Made by a program: the position numbers and the translations under genes. This document shows, piece by piece, positions 31,473-42,748 of a stretch of 64,000 nucleotides of DNA (within the stretch, counting starts at the first letter, position 1; each line of letters begins with the position of its first letter). This stretch comes from Paratinospora sagittata (lineage: Eukaryota; Streptophyta; Magnoliopsida; Ranunculales; Menispermaceae): NCBI GenBank assembly GCA_035771175.1, contig CM069605.1:17190288-17254287 (forward strand), written 5' to 3'. The notes below the pieces were generated by a model. It saw only the letters and a program-made list of their open reading frames with translations, was not told the origin of the DNA and did not search any database.

Positions 31473-33180
31473 TTCATCATCTAAACCTCACATTTTTCAT
31501 GTACACATCTATTTACAACCATTCATACTCATTCTCACATCTCATCTATGTGATACATATATTTAGATAGTGTTATATACATATCCATAACACAAAATAA
31601 TAATCAAACATTACATACATATCAAAGGAGAAGGATTTTCTATCCTTCACGCGTCTTTCCTTTGCTTTAGGATCCGAACTTGAAATGTTTGAGAATTGGG
31701 TGAGCAACCACAACTCATTGAATATTCCTAACTATGGCATCATATATACATTTAAGGAAATACATCATTTAATACATTCAAATCTTATTCTAAACACGTA
31801 TGAAACATTTCACAATACATACATGAGCATAATATAATTTCAAACATGCAGGATTTCAGTAAAATCATACAATCTCCCTCCTGCTAGTAATAGAGCGGGT
31901 ATTCACTCCTTATTATGCATTTATAAGGAGTTTACGCAACAGACCTCTTATTACCCAGTTTTTTGCTATGAATCATTTCAAATTAGGACTTAATCCCAAT
32001 TCCATTCAGAAACTATCACTCGGATCATGAGATTATTCAATCCTCATGTGGGACTCTCTTCTGGAAATGATCTCATGTTTTAACTTACTCTAGCAAGTCC
32101 AAAACATGCTCCAAAGTCAAACATTCTCATGAATTTAAAACAATGCAATACATATACTTACTCATGATTTGAAACACACAATTTATAGCTGCCAATGTCA
32201 TATACAAATAACTATAGTCAAGAGATACTCACCGACAACGCAATGCCTATCATTCTACACACTAGCTGCTCACATACAACTTGTCCAAATCACCAATTCA
32301 ATCCATAATTCTTGTTGTAATTTTCATACAAACAACAAACAATCATTCCCCAATTCATTTCCAGCTTAAACACATTCGAATTACCCTGAAAATACCAAAA
32401 GAAACCTCTCAAACCCTCAGGTGCTTGCAATCGTAGAGCTGGAGATTTAACCGGCAAAAACCCACTTTTTTTACACCAAGTCAAAGGCAATAGCATGTAT
32501 TTCAACCACAAATCACTTACCCATCAATTTCCCATGAAAATCAAAAAATCCAAGCTCCAATCTCGTTTCTCAAATCCACCAATTCAACCGTCGAAAATCT
32601 ACAAAAATGACATATGTTGCATAACTTTTCGCAAGGAACAAAACTACGCAAATTTCGTTGAAAACGGACAAGAATTTACCTTGGATTCGTGAAACCCTGG
32701 TTCTTTCCTTCCCTTTCCTTCATTTCTCTCTCTTCTCAGCTCAGAAATGTTGAAAATGGCAAGAAATCTGGTTTTAAAATGTGTCGACCGCCTCACCGAC
32801 CACTTAAAAAAATCTGTCAGGCCGCGAGGAACGCGTTTCTTAGCTACCCAGAAATGAGATTTCTTTCTATTTTGCGCGAGGAGTGCGCTTCTCCCTTTTA
32901 GGAGCGCGCTTCTCTAAGCTTTCTGAAAAACAATACTCTTGGGTTTGGTCACAAGAGTGCGCTTCTCTCTTGGGGAGCGCACTTCTTACAACCCATAATT
33001 AAAATTTCACAAAGTATGGGTTATTTTATGATCTCCACTGGCATCCTAGTGTACCAAGGACCCTACCATACTTGTGTTTACATTATTCTAAGGCCAATAT
33101 GCATACATATACACGTATAAATACGTCATACGATACGTATGAGTCAACATTTACGTTTGACCAATGTATGGGGGGTTACA
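31221..33180 (-). mobile_element. Solo LTR (chromovirus family 2-like), minus orientation
   Basis: The plus strand runs from TGTCGCAACCC to GGGGGGTTACA, 1,960 bp, between TATAT duplications, inside Athila element D. The first Athila copy (about 6470-6500) shows the uninterrupted arrangement. The minus strand starts TGTAACCCCCCATAC and carries TACGTATTTATACGTGTATA-type sequence near its start, as in C and at 25251. It also has GCG-type patches (32815-33000), a CCAAGGTAAATTC donor-like site (near 32680), the GAGTTGTGGTTGCTCACCC block near 31700 and GTCGTGACG near its end. It has no coding region. Confidence 0.85.
31413..31470. repeat. AT dinucleotide microsatellite, 29 units
   Basis: Uninterrupted (AT)29 within the solo LTR. 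Confidence 0.97.
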
Positions 33181-33185
33181 TATAT

Positions 33186-33457
33186 GATATATAAGTGGTT
33201 TCATGTGATTGATTATGTATTTCCATTTTTAAGAATCAGAGATGAGGCATGATAGGAGTTGAATTGAAATTCTAAACATCTTTCATACTTTCAAAATTTT
33301 CCTAGAAGTTATTATATTTCATGCAATCTTTGAGGCCATGTTGTGTGCATACTTTTTAAACCAAATTTTTGTTTGTTTTAGAATGTGGTAGTATGGTGTG
33401 TTTTAAGTTTATTTCTCCTTTGCTCGGGACGATCAAAGTCCTAAGTTTTGAGGTATT
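33186..33457 (+). mobile_element. Athila element D, third fragment with polypurine tract
   Basis: It continues the Athila 3' region (matches 6500-6774) and ends with AAAGTCCTAAGTTTTGAGGT just before the LTR start. Confidence 0.75.
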
Positions 33458-33925
33458 TGATAAGTAGATGTTTAGGTCTCTTTTATGTTATAGTTTATGT
33501 CATTTTATGGTATAGTTATATTTTTGTTTGCATTTTTATATGTTACTTTAGGTGAGTGTTTTGATGAGTCTAACAATTAGTTTATGATTGATTTTGTAGG
33601 TTTTGAAATGTTATTAAAGTGATGAACAAGTGATCATGCAAGCTAGAGAAGAAACCAAAGCGAAATAAGTGCGAAGATAGGTGCAAAATAGGCAAAACTT
33701 GGTGCAGAACTCGCATGGGCAGCAAGCTGGACGCTGTGCCACCCAAGGAAGGGCGTTGCAGTGCCCTCACCATTGGAAAGAATGCACAAAACCAGCAGCA
33801 AGGGCGCTGCAGCGCCGATACATTTCAAAATCGTACTCCTTGTAGGATTTTGCTCCCAAACTTTGTCCAATTAACTCCGATTTTTATTAGACTTTTTCCT
33901 ACCTTCTCCCACTTATAAATTCAAT
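33458..33925 (+). mobile_element. Athila element D 3' LTR, truncated
   Basis: It starts TGATAAGTAGATG after the polypurine tract. Like the solo LTR at 53467 it has a TTTTGTAGGT segment and then paired GCGC patches (GGGCGTTGCAGTGCCC and GGGCGCTGCAGCGCC, 33740-33820). It is lost after about 33925. Confidence 0.7.
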
Positions 33926-35160
33926 ATTAAGATATATGAAAACTATATGAAAATTCATCATTCTCATCTAAAGATTCTCGCGTACCAAATGCAACCTAAG
34001 ATAACAAAAGCTATGTTTCAAAAATGAGAAAAGGAAAACAATGAAAACTCAAACTCATTCTCTCATTTTCTATCAAAAAAACATTTTGGTTCAAAGATAT
34101 TTTTGGATTCAAAGATCAAACACTCATTCGCCCTAAAAACCAAAGTTATTTCTCTCAAGAACACTTAGAAGAATTTCAAAAACATGGAGCTTAAAAATGG
34201 AGTGTTCTTCACTTTCAAACTCTCTCTAAGTTTGGTTTATATAGATCTAGGGTATAGGAAACCTAATTTCCTCAAAGGTTCAATGAATAAATGACTAATT
34301 TAAAAAATTCAAAAACGATTTACCAAATAATTGCAAAAATCAAACGTTCTGCCAACTTTTTGAAAAACGCATTTCTAGAAACAAAAGCACATTCCTATTT
34401 CAAATTCGGCAGGCTAAGGCGTTTTTCTCTTTTTAGAAGCAGATTTTACACAATGAAGTCCTAAAACATACATTTTACTATAAAATACAAAAGCACGTTT
34501 TTGAAGGCAAAAGCGCGTTTCTAATAGATTGTCTAGAATGCACCAAAATCTGCTAAGAAAGAGGATCAAGTTTCTTCTAGGAAATGTTTGTTTCTGTTGC
34601 TTTTGCCAGACTTGCTCACTTCGACAATTGAAGCGCGTTTCCTAAGAATGAAGCACATTTCTGGCACTTAGAAACATACAAAATTAGTTTTCTTCAAAAA
34701 TTGGAATTCAAAACCAATTTAATCGAATATTTTGGCTAAATACATTTGAAATGAAGTATTAAAAACATTTGAAGTTTAAAACACTACAATGAACTTCAAT
34801 CAAAACTTTGACGTTTGAAAAAAAAACATTTTGACTTAGAAAAATATGAATGCATGGATGGAATGGTTTGAAAATGATTGAGAAATATAGAATCAAGAAA
34901 AGTTATAACCTAAATCTAAGTGTGTATAAAAGGTTGATAAGCTTCCATCCTTTTTCTTCAAGTTGACTTATCCAAACTTTGATTAATTGAATTTGAGTTT
35001 CCTTAAGGGACTCCTTGAACTTGAAGTGTTTTAATTTTTTTATCTTCTTTAGGTGTTGAAATATGCTAAATGAGCTCATTAACACCATTCGTTATATTAT
35101 TTGTTAGCACCAAAACACTAAAAAGAATCTAAGTGTAAAACCATTTAGTTCAACAATGTC
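33926..35160. mobile_element. LTR-like non-coding sequence, probably Copia (SIRE-like)
   Basis: No gene. GCG-type patches (AAAAGCGCGTTTCTAATAG, GAAGCGCGTTTCC) lie at 34400-34680, and TGTTAGCACCAAAACA near 35102 resembles a SIRE-type LTR terminus. Orientation and ends are uncertain. Confidence 0.35.
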
Positions 35161-35759
35161 GATAATGAGTGGTTGCTTAACATGGACTGTTTGCAAGATA
35201 TCCTTGTAGTAAGGATTCGAGTTGTCATAGTCTTTGACCATCATGACCTCACTGATTCAAAAAAATCTTTTTCTTCACCTCTTCCTTTCAAGACCGATGT
35301 CTGCGAATTGGGGACGACGAGGTTTTGACTTTTATGATCTTTAACTGGCCCATTTTGACTTTAATGCGTGACTTGAGTTGGGGGCTATGAGGTTTGCATT
35401 AATTCCTTGATAAGTTTGTGGATTCTCAATGCCTGGAAAAGGGATCTCATCTAAGTCGATGAGTTGTAAAATAATTGCTCAAGGGGTGAAACAACTATTA
35501 GTAGTGTGATCTTTACAGCCTATGCAAATTAAAATTAAGATTTTTATTTCACCCAAAATAGAGGAGATTTTTCTTGAGAATACGAAGCTTGATTTGAAGC
35601 GGAATTTGCTCATAGATATTGAGAAAAGGGGATAGAAAAACATTTGATCAAAACTAAGATGCACCAAGTTTTGGTTGCATATTCGTATGGAAAACAAGTG
35701 TTATGCTTACTCTGCTTTCATTGATCCTCCAGCATGCTTTCATGAGTATGTGTCGATAG
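35161..35759 (-). pseudogene. Possible gypsy (Tat-like) gag fragment
   Basis: On the minus strand around 35350-35540 a C-x2-C...H..N-C pattern (CIGCKDHTTNSC) is followed, after a stop, by LIDLDEIPFPG. This order recalls the gag C-terminus of Tat-lineage elements. Only a short similarity is visible, so this is a weak call; the rest of the interval shows nothing recognisable. Confidence 0.25.
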
Positions 35760-37360
35760 GAATGTATATTAAGTTTGTGTGTATGTATGTACATGTATAG
35801 GTGGCAACAACATACTTTTACATATATAAAAGGTTGACATGTGGGCTAACTCAAAATTGGTGCGTTAACAATTGTTAATTATGTCATAAATGAGTACAAA
35901 GTGTGCCTTTATATACATTTTGATATATAATACATGTATATTTCATGTTTATTTGGTCATATAACTGAAGGATAAAAGAAAGAATACATGAAAAAGTCGA
36001 ACCAGTCGAATAGATTCAAAACCAGTCAACAGGATTTCATCCAGTAGACTGAGTTTTCTTGTCTTGCGGCTGAGGTAGTGGAGAATAGATTTTTAACTCA
36101 TTTTTATCGATCTTTCGACTAATTCTCACCTAAAACTACCGAGAGACACAGGGGGGAGAACCGAAAGAAGGGAAACATTGTTTCTAAATCAATTCGAGAC
36201 TCCGGTAAGTGTTTTTCACCATATTTCTTTATGAAATTGCTCTTAGAGTCTTGTATGTCGTTTCCTTTGGATTATATTTTAATATTTATTTCATTGTCGG
36301 TGTTCCCAGAAATGGGGTTTGGACCCAAAATGACTGGAAACTAGCTAGGAATGTTGAATAACACTTCCTAGGCAGTAGAAATGCCAGATTTGTGGCTGAT
36401 CTAAGCTAGATCATAGTTTCAGTACTTAAATAGTTGCAAAAAGTGCAATTAGACATCAGTGACCTCTGGAACCAAGTTAAATTTCAGTGAAACTTTGGTT
36501 TAAGACTGTAGGAAGATAGAATGGCTGATTCTGAACATTTTGTTGTTGAGATCATGATTTTTGGATATAATTTAATATTTTTAGTAACCAGACATAGGGT
36601 TCTGGTGAATGAAATAGACTTGGGAACCTTCGGGAACATATAAAACCTTGGTGAAACACCTGCTTGTGGTTGTAGAATGATAGTAGGACTGATTTTACAT
36701 GTGTTGATGTGAACAAAATAATTTTAGGAGATGTTCTACTATTTTTAATAAATTGGGTATATGTTCCCGATAAGAAAATTAGTATAGGGAACTAGTGGGA
36801 ATATGGTTGGGAAGTGTATTTCTACTGTTCTTGTTCTTTGAAATTCTTAGATTAACCATAGGAAAGGTATTGGAGAGTTTGTACTTGTGTATGAGACATG
36901 AGTGGAGCTGGAAATTAGACATGTAAATTGGAAATTAATATTTATGTGTGAATTGAATAAGAAGACATGAATTTGATATATATCATGTATGGGAATGACT
37001 ATGGCAGGTGAAAATAGTAGGATTTGGATCTGGATTTGTAGTTGTGGTGATAAGATTAGGTCTGGAATTATGTATTGTGAGTATTTCTTTGCTTTAGTTT
37101 TCTTATATGACATTGTATTATACGAAATGATTTATGAAATGATAAGCATGCTCTAGTATTCGCATTTTATTTGAATTCATGAAATGTTTTTGAAATATGG
37201 AGTATGTTTTAGACTTGACGAAAGTCAAAACATGGCAGCATTTCTATTGGGTAACTTCTAGGAATTAGACCCACATTAGTGACTGTTGATTGTACTCATG
37301 AACCAGGCGTTGTCCTAATTAAGTATAAAGACCCAAAAATGATTAGTATGATATGAGTAA
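35760..37360 (+). mobile_element. Truncated chromovirus family 2-like LTR
   Basis: The 3' part (36850-37360) aligns with the LTR of element C at about 60640-60905: GACATTGTATTATA/GGCATTGTATATATG, TCATGAAATGTTTT, GTCAAAACATG, TTGTCCTAA and the GATTAGTATGATATGAGTAATG end. A donor-like CTCCGGTAAGTG lies at about 36196 after a purine-rich leader. Element B sequence begins at 37361. No coding content. Confidence 0.6.
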
Positions 37361-37405
37361 TGTAATACCCTGTATTTCACAAAAAAAAATAAAAAATAAA
37401 AAATA

Positions 37406-37437
<32 letters not shown>
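37361..37437 (+). mobile_element. Element B: LTR start and TAA array only
   Basis: TGTAATACCCTGTATTTCAC followed by A-rich sequence and about 13 TAA units. It then jumps straight into pol at 37438, so most of an LTR and nearly all the internal region are missing at this junction. Confidence 0.85.
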
Positions 37438-37864
37438 GGGAGACTTTGTTTTTCTGAAAGTCCAGCCCACAAGAGATGTCAAACGCTTTGGGACAAAAGG
37501 CAAGCTCTCCCCGTGGTATATCGGTCCATTTCAGATCATTGAACGTATTGGCAAACTTGCTTATCGTCTGTCCCTTCCATCATCCATGCCTAAGGTTCAT
37601 GACATTTGTCACGTATCTATGCTTCGCAAGTATGGTCCTGATCCTTCGCAAATCATCCCTTTAGTCGAGGTTCGGGTTGAGGAAGGAAATACGTATCAGA
37701 AGAAAGCGATACAAATTTTAGATAGAAAAACTCAAGAACTACGACGACGTAGCATACCACTTGTGAAAGTGCACTGGGATCACCACGGCGTAGAGGAAGC
37801 AACATGGGAACTAGAAGCAACTATTAAACATAAATATCCTGAATTGTTTTCTAGTACCAACTGA
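37438..37864 (+). pseudogene. Element B: detached pol tail (integrase C-terminus and chromodomain)
   Basis: It begins in the integrase GDFVFLKVQP box (as GETLFF after a frame change). It runs through HDICHVSMLRKYGPDPS to the chromodomain (WDHHGVEEATWE) and the stop at 37864. Its first 30 bases match the last 30 bases of the other end of element B (48504-48533). The frame is open from 37586. Confidence 0.85.
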
Positions 37865-37960
37865 TGATGCTATACATTGTCCTATTTTCACTTATCAATA
37901 AAATGATGAAACATTGTTACACTTATCTTAATACATTGTTTCACTTGAATAACTACACCG

Positions 37961-38449
37961 ATGTCTGAAACTAACATCCATGGATATCGTGATGCACACA
38001 CGCAGTGGCCTCCTTGGCACCTTGTAACTACTTCTCAAGAAGCAGAGTCAAGTCACTACTACTTTGCATGACCAACTCCATCACCGCACAACGATCATTA
38101 TCGCTAGAGCGTGCATGACTTTTTTGCAACAATCCCGTGCCCTCATCTTGGCAGGACCTTCTACCACAATTGCCAAGAGGTCGAATTCAAGCAACAACAC
38201 GAAAAAGTATTCCACTGCTCAACCTACCTCCCCTCAAACGATGTAACCATCGCCCTCCACCACCATCTGTTATGCAAATGTAGGAATCTTCAGAGGATGT
38301 GTCCGATTCCATTTGCTCTCCATGGTTTTATGATGATGAGGATTCCACCGGCCACAGTGCAATTCAGGGACCATATTAGCACTATCCTGAACTCGCAAGA
38401 GATGACGCCGGCAGTGGATCTCAAGCAGATAACCATCATAACTACTTGA
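37961..38449 (+). pseudogene. Element B copy of the small 3' ORF (162 codons, two stops)
   Basis: It starts MSETNIHGYRDAHTQWPPWH as in E. Stops occur at about 38069 (after YYFA) and 38105. It then stays open to LKQITIITT and a TGA immediately before the polypurine tract. In E this ORF ends 18 codons earlier because of a stop, so the full-length form would be about 162 residues. Function unknown. Confidence 0.4.
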
Positions 38450-38474
38450 GTTGATTTCGAGGGCGAAATCCCTT

Positions 38475-38488
38475 TAAGGGGGGTAGAG
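38475..38488 (+). other. Polypurine tract of element B
   Basis: TTAAGGGGGGTAGAG abuts the LTR start TGTAATACC at 38489. Confidence 0.85.
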
Positions 38489-38582
38489 TGTAATACCATG
38501 TATTTCACAAAAAAAAAAAATAATAATAATAATAATAATAAAATAATAATAATAATAATAATAATAATAATTTTTTTAGGAT

Positions 38583-38690
38583 AAGGCACATGCCTGGAAG
38601 TCCAAGCACATGGCACATGGCACATGCTTGGAAGTTCGGGCACATGCCCGGAAGTCCAGGCAGCCCGCTTGGACTTCCAGGCGCCAAAAA
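38583..38690 (+). repeat. Palindromic minisatellite in U3 of B
   Basis: Degenerate GCCTGGAAGTCCAAGCACAT units; same family as in E. Confidence 0.8.
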
Positions 38691-38693
38691 CTC

Positions 38694-38700
38694 TATATAA
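38694..38700 (+). promoter_or_regulatory. TATA box of element B LTR
   Basis: ACTCTATATAAACC directly follows the minisatellite. Confidence 0.7.
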
Positions 38701-40034
38701 ACCAACCCTCCCCTCTTCATTTTTCACACCAAATTCACTCCAAATTGTGATTTTTCCTCCTCTTTTCACTCATATTGAGTTTTTAGTCTTTTGAGACTCT
38801 CTGTTCGAGACTCTCAGTGTAGTACGACGAAGTTCTGTCCGGAGGAAAGCGCTAGATCTGAAAAAGAAGAAGTTCTTATCTGAAGGTGGGGAACGAAACA
38901 TAGGTTTGCATGTATTATAACTTTTATTAAAGTTTACATTCAGTTATTATTATATCTACTGTTCATTTACACTACATTATGTCATATAATGTTTATACTG
39001 TCGCACTTATGCCTCTACACTTGGAATTCACGTATTATACTGTTATAATGCCGAATTTGTGGTCAATCTGACTCAACTAGACTCGGTCTTGTCCTCAGTA
39101 ACTTTAAATAGTGAACGGGAGGCAGCGGGCTGCTCTAGGCGACTGGTATTTAAGGAGACCTTGTGTCTCACCTCTCAACTGGGGACTGATCTAGTTGGTC
39201 TTATTGAAAGCTATCAGCTTATACAAGTAATACTGAATGTCCTAACCTTGCACGTCGTGATACCAACTCTGATAAGGATCACTAGACGTTGCCAAAGTCA
39301 GTCTAAATGTCAAGAAAAGACCAGACCAGTAGACTAGACCAGTTCATGCATTGGCATCATACATATCACCTCCTAGGGAGTATGTGGTTTATGAATCATA
39401 GAATAGTTAGGAGCATTGCTCGCTATTCATTATATTTCTCTGGAGAGGGACGTACATGAGAACCCGGCTACGCCTGGGGAGGGACATCAACACGTGAATC
39501 CAGAGCATCGTTCCTGAGGAGGGACGTACAATAGAACCTGGCTATGCAGGGGGAGAACGTCCGGACGAACATTTGTACGTGAACTAAGGCAATGTACGTT
39601 CATCAAACCACTACGAGACGGTGTCATGCATACATACATATTGATTGATTATGATGCTCACATGTGTATTTAAGATATTTGATATTAAAGTATGCTTTAT
39701 TAATTGTTATACTCACGAACTATTTACCCACTGTGCGCGTTAGGCTCACTCCATTATCATCCAATCTTTCACAGGAAATTAGGGTGGACTGGGTGCAGGT
39801 TATGGGGCCCACATTTTGTACCCTTTGTATGATTCATTGAAAATTTTGGGGAGTATGTTCCCTTGACCATTTTATGTACAAATTATATTCTAAATTAAAT
39901 GAAATCAAATTTGTACTGTGTATTACATTTGTTGCTGCGCACTCTGTTGTTACCATTGTTATTATTCCAAATGTGCGGCCCGTCCGCGAGTGTACTGCCG
40001 ATTTAGACGCGTCCGGGCGGGGTGTGACATTTAA

Positions 40035-40046
40035 TGGTATCAGAGA
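40035..40046 (+). other. Primer binding site of element B
   Basis: TGGTATCAGAGA, 11 of 12 bases of the initiator tRNA-Met site, 5 bases after the LTR. Confidence 0.9.
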
Positions 40047-40087
40047 GTACGGTCCTCGGCCCGCCCAAGTCCACCAAATTAGGGGAA

Positions 40088-40800
40088 GAAAAATTTCATT
40101 AGATATATATATCTTTAGAACTATATATATATGAATTATATATAGTTAAGATTTGTATTAAATATATATCTAAGAAAACTATATAGTTTAGAAATATATA
40201 TATAGTTGTGATTAATGAAAACTATATATATTGTTATGATTAAATATATATATCTATATATCTATGCATATAGGAGATATATATATACTATGTTGATAAT
40301 GAAAAAATTTTGAATGAAAAATTTTATTAGATATATATATCTCTAGAACTATATATATATATATGTCAATTATATATAGTGAGATTGTATTAAATATATA
40401 TCTTGAAAACTATATGATTTTTAATACAGTTTAATTTAAATATACATATAGTTATGATTTATTAAAAACTATATGATAGTTATGATTAAATATATATATC
40501 TATATACACTAAGGTATATAGATATACCTTAGTGTATATGAGATATATATATATCATATTATTGAAAAAAAAAATTTGAAAAATGTTATTAGATATATAT
40601 AGAACTATATATATATGAATTATATATATAGTTAAGATTTGTATTAAATACATATCTAAGAAAACTGTATATGATTTAGATATCGTTTAAATTTCAAATA
40701 TATATATAGTTGATTTGTGAAAACTATATATACAGTTATGATTACATATATATATATATCATATTGCTAATGAAGAATTTTGATTACATGATGGCATAAA
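40088..40800 (+). repeat. Three AT-rich tandem units in leader of B
   Basis: Units begin near 40088, 40317 and 40573, each with a GAAAAATTT..ATTAGATATATAT-type start and TTGTATTAAATA later on. Period is about 230-255 bp. Element A has about one unit (28990-29090) before its leader is interrupted. No gene. Confidence 0.7.
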
Positions 40801-40872
40801 CATCAAGAAAAAAATATAAAATCTTATCCAACTGAAAAGGCATAAATCTTAAAAATGTTATGAATATATTTT

Positions 40873-41967
40873 GTGTCTTTCACAAAATATATTCCTAACA
40901 TTCCTATCAACGTGGGAATTCCAGAAGAAGGAATCAGCCCCGTATTAGAGACAACAGTTATGGGGATAAAAATTCCTATCAACGTCGAAATTATTGATCC
41001 ACATGAATCGCAGACAATTACAGAGATTGCGGAGTCCAATGAACAATTATTCAATTCCCTCACCAAGGAGCCATACACTCAATCGACGTTCACCAACCTC
41101 CCAAACAATTATCTTAAACCATCTCTTGCCGGCCTTGGAAAAATCGTGTTCGGCAACATCTTGCCAGAAAGGAGGCCTAATGGCACTATGTCAAGGGCCC
41201 AAGTCCTTGTGCTATATTGCATAGAGAAGGGGATAAATGTCTCCCTACCACACATCATCATCCAACAAATGTTGAGGGTGATTCAAAACCCTTTGAGAAA
41301 GGAATTCCTCTTTTACGGAGTCCTGATCATGAGGATGCTAGGCGAAGTAAACATCGACACTTTTGATGGGACTTCGACACAAATCGTTGAGCCAGTTACA
41401 ACATCTTCTATCTTCAAGATATATGTTCCAAGGGGAGGAGTAACTGACGAGGAAGAATTCGACACAACGATAGGAAATGCCGAGAGAATGAGGGACAAGC
41501 ATGGACGTTGCCTTCGAAAAAGTCGACGCAAGATTCCCGTCAGAGAAGCACCAAATTTTGGAGGGCAGAACATCCCAATGAGCCCACTATTTCAAAAAAT
41601 TTCACCTCACACAGATCTAGATATACAAGGGGTTCCAGTTAGGGGATCCCCGTATAATCAAAACAATTACCTTTCACCTATGAATCACACGTACAACCAA
41701 TACTTTCCCCCAATGCCTATGGCCTACCCTCAACCTATGGGACAATCGAGCCATCAACCACCAATGGACCAATAGACTAACCTTTTTGAAAGGTTAAATA
41801 AAATAGAATCCAATATGGCAGAAATGAGAGCGACTCAAAATTATATATTAACACATATGCAAAACTCTGAAGCAAAGCGAGCAAACTCTCAACCTTCTGT
41901 TAGTAGTCGTTCAGTACCTAGCAGGAGATCTAGAAGGAGCATAAGTAGGCAGGGAAATCAAAATTGA
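40873..41967 (+). pseudogene. ORF0 of element B, decayed
   Basis: Colinear with ORF0 of A from its residue 80 or so to the end. The N-terminal 70-80 codons are missing, and a second gap removes LIARLLEIPIEE. Conserved segments include EPYTQSTFTNLPNNYLKPSL, RAQVLVLYCIEKG, LPHIIIQQMLRVIQNP and RDKHGRCLRKSRRK. A large part of the Pro/Gln region is deleted. An in-frame TAG (Gln codon in A) ends the long frame at 41775, after which the Ser/Arg tail is still readable to 41967. Confidence 0.8.
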
Positions 41968-42748
41968 TTACTGGCATTGTAAACTTTTCTTTCATATACA
42001 TGAATGAAATGTTTTGTTTAAAGACTATCTTTGGTGGGCCGACTTACAACCATTCTTTCTATTGTATCACTAACTTTGGAATGGCATGGGACATAACAAA
42101 ATTGGAGGATACTAAATAAAATGTGGAAGTAAGAAAACCCATGACCTTTTGTGAAAAGAAACATTTGGAGAAAGTTGCATTACTAATATTATCACTAAGT
42201 TAACACGGTCTGGGACGAGTAAATTTGGACAATACTATTAGTGAACTTCTATTCAGCCAATGTTTTTAGATACCGTGTTCATACAACTGAACTTGGTCAA
42301 CACCCTTATTACCAAAGTCATGTGGTATGGGACACATGAACTTGGCTAATAATCGAAAAGACTAAGAGTAAGAGTTGAATACATAAGATTGCAATAGAAC
42401 GTTAGATTAGGATATTTACCGAGACAAATCTTAGAATTCTTATGACTCGTATGGATTTTTAATGAAATATATAAATATGTTCACAAAGACCAAAACCAAA
42501 TCATTTGAAATACTTGCAAAGTTTTGTACTTATTATATAAACAGTCTAACCTTGTTTTTACACCTTGCCAAACATACGAGTTATATAAGATTATTTGATT
42601 CCTCAACAAAAACCTTACACTATACTTAGAAAGAAATAGGTGATTTTAATATTGCAGTACTCTCGAAAATGTTGTTGAGCATACTATAACATTATACTTG
42701 ACTACAGTTTCTTAATCTTGGTTTTATTTTCTCCTTGCCAGTGAGAAA
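41968..42748 (+). other. Structured spacer between ORF0 and gag in element B
   Basis: Aligns with the spacers of A and G. Hairpin units lie at 42072-42103, 42197-42226 and 42314-42343. The third keeps the perfect TCATGTG/CACATGA stem around GTATGGGA. The acceptor-like CTCCTTGCCAG ends at 42741, 7 bases before the gag ATG. Confidence 0.75.

Larger units (their letters stand above)
38489..40029 (+). mobile_element. Element B LTR
   Basis: It runs from TGTAATACCATGTATTTCAC to GGGCGGGGTGTGACA, 1541 bp. In order: TAA arrays (38518-38570), palindromic GGACTTCCAGGC minisatellite (38583-38690), TATA box (38694-38700), donor-like TGAAG/GTGGGG at 38885/38886, block CCACTGTGCGCGTTAGGCTC (39728-39747), acceptor-like CAATCTTTCACAG ending at 39774. 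A polypurine tract precedes it and a PBS follows it, so this one LTR serves as 3' LTR for the left piece and 5' LTR for the right. Confidence 0.92.

Noticed and set aside
31098..31570. Plus-strand ORF with a long Ile-Tyr repeat
   Set aside because: The repeat is the (AT)29 microsatellite, and the frame crosses the border between Athila D and the solo LTR.
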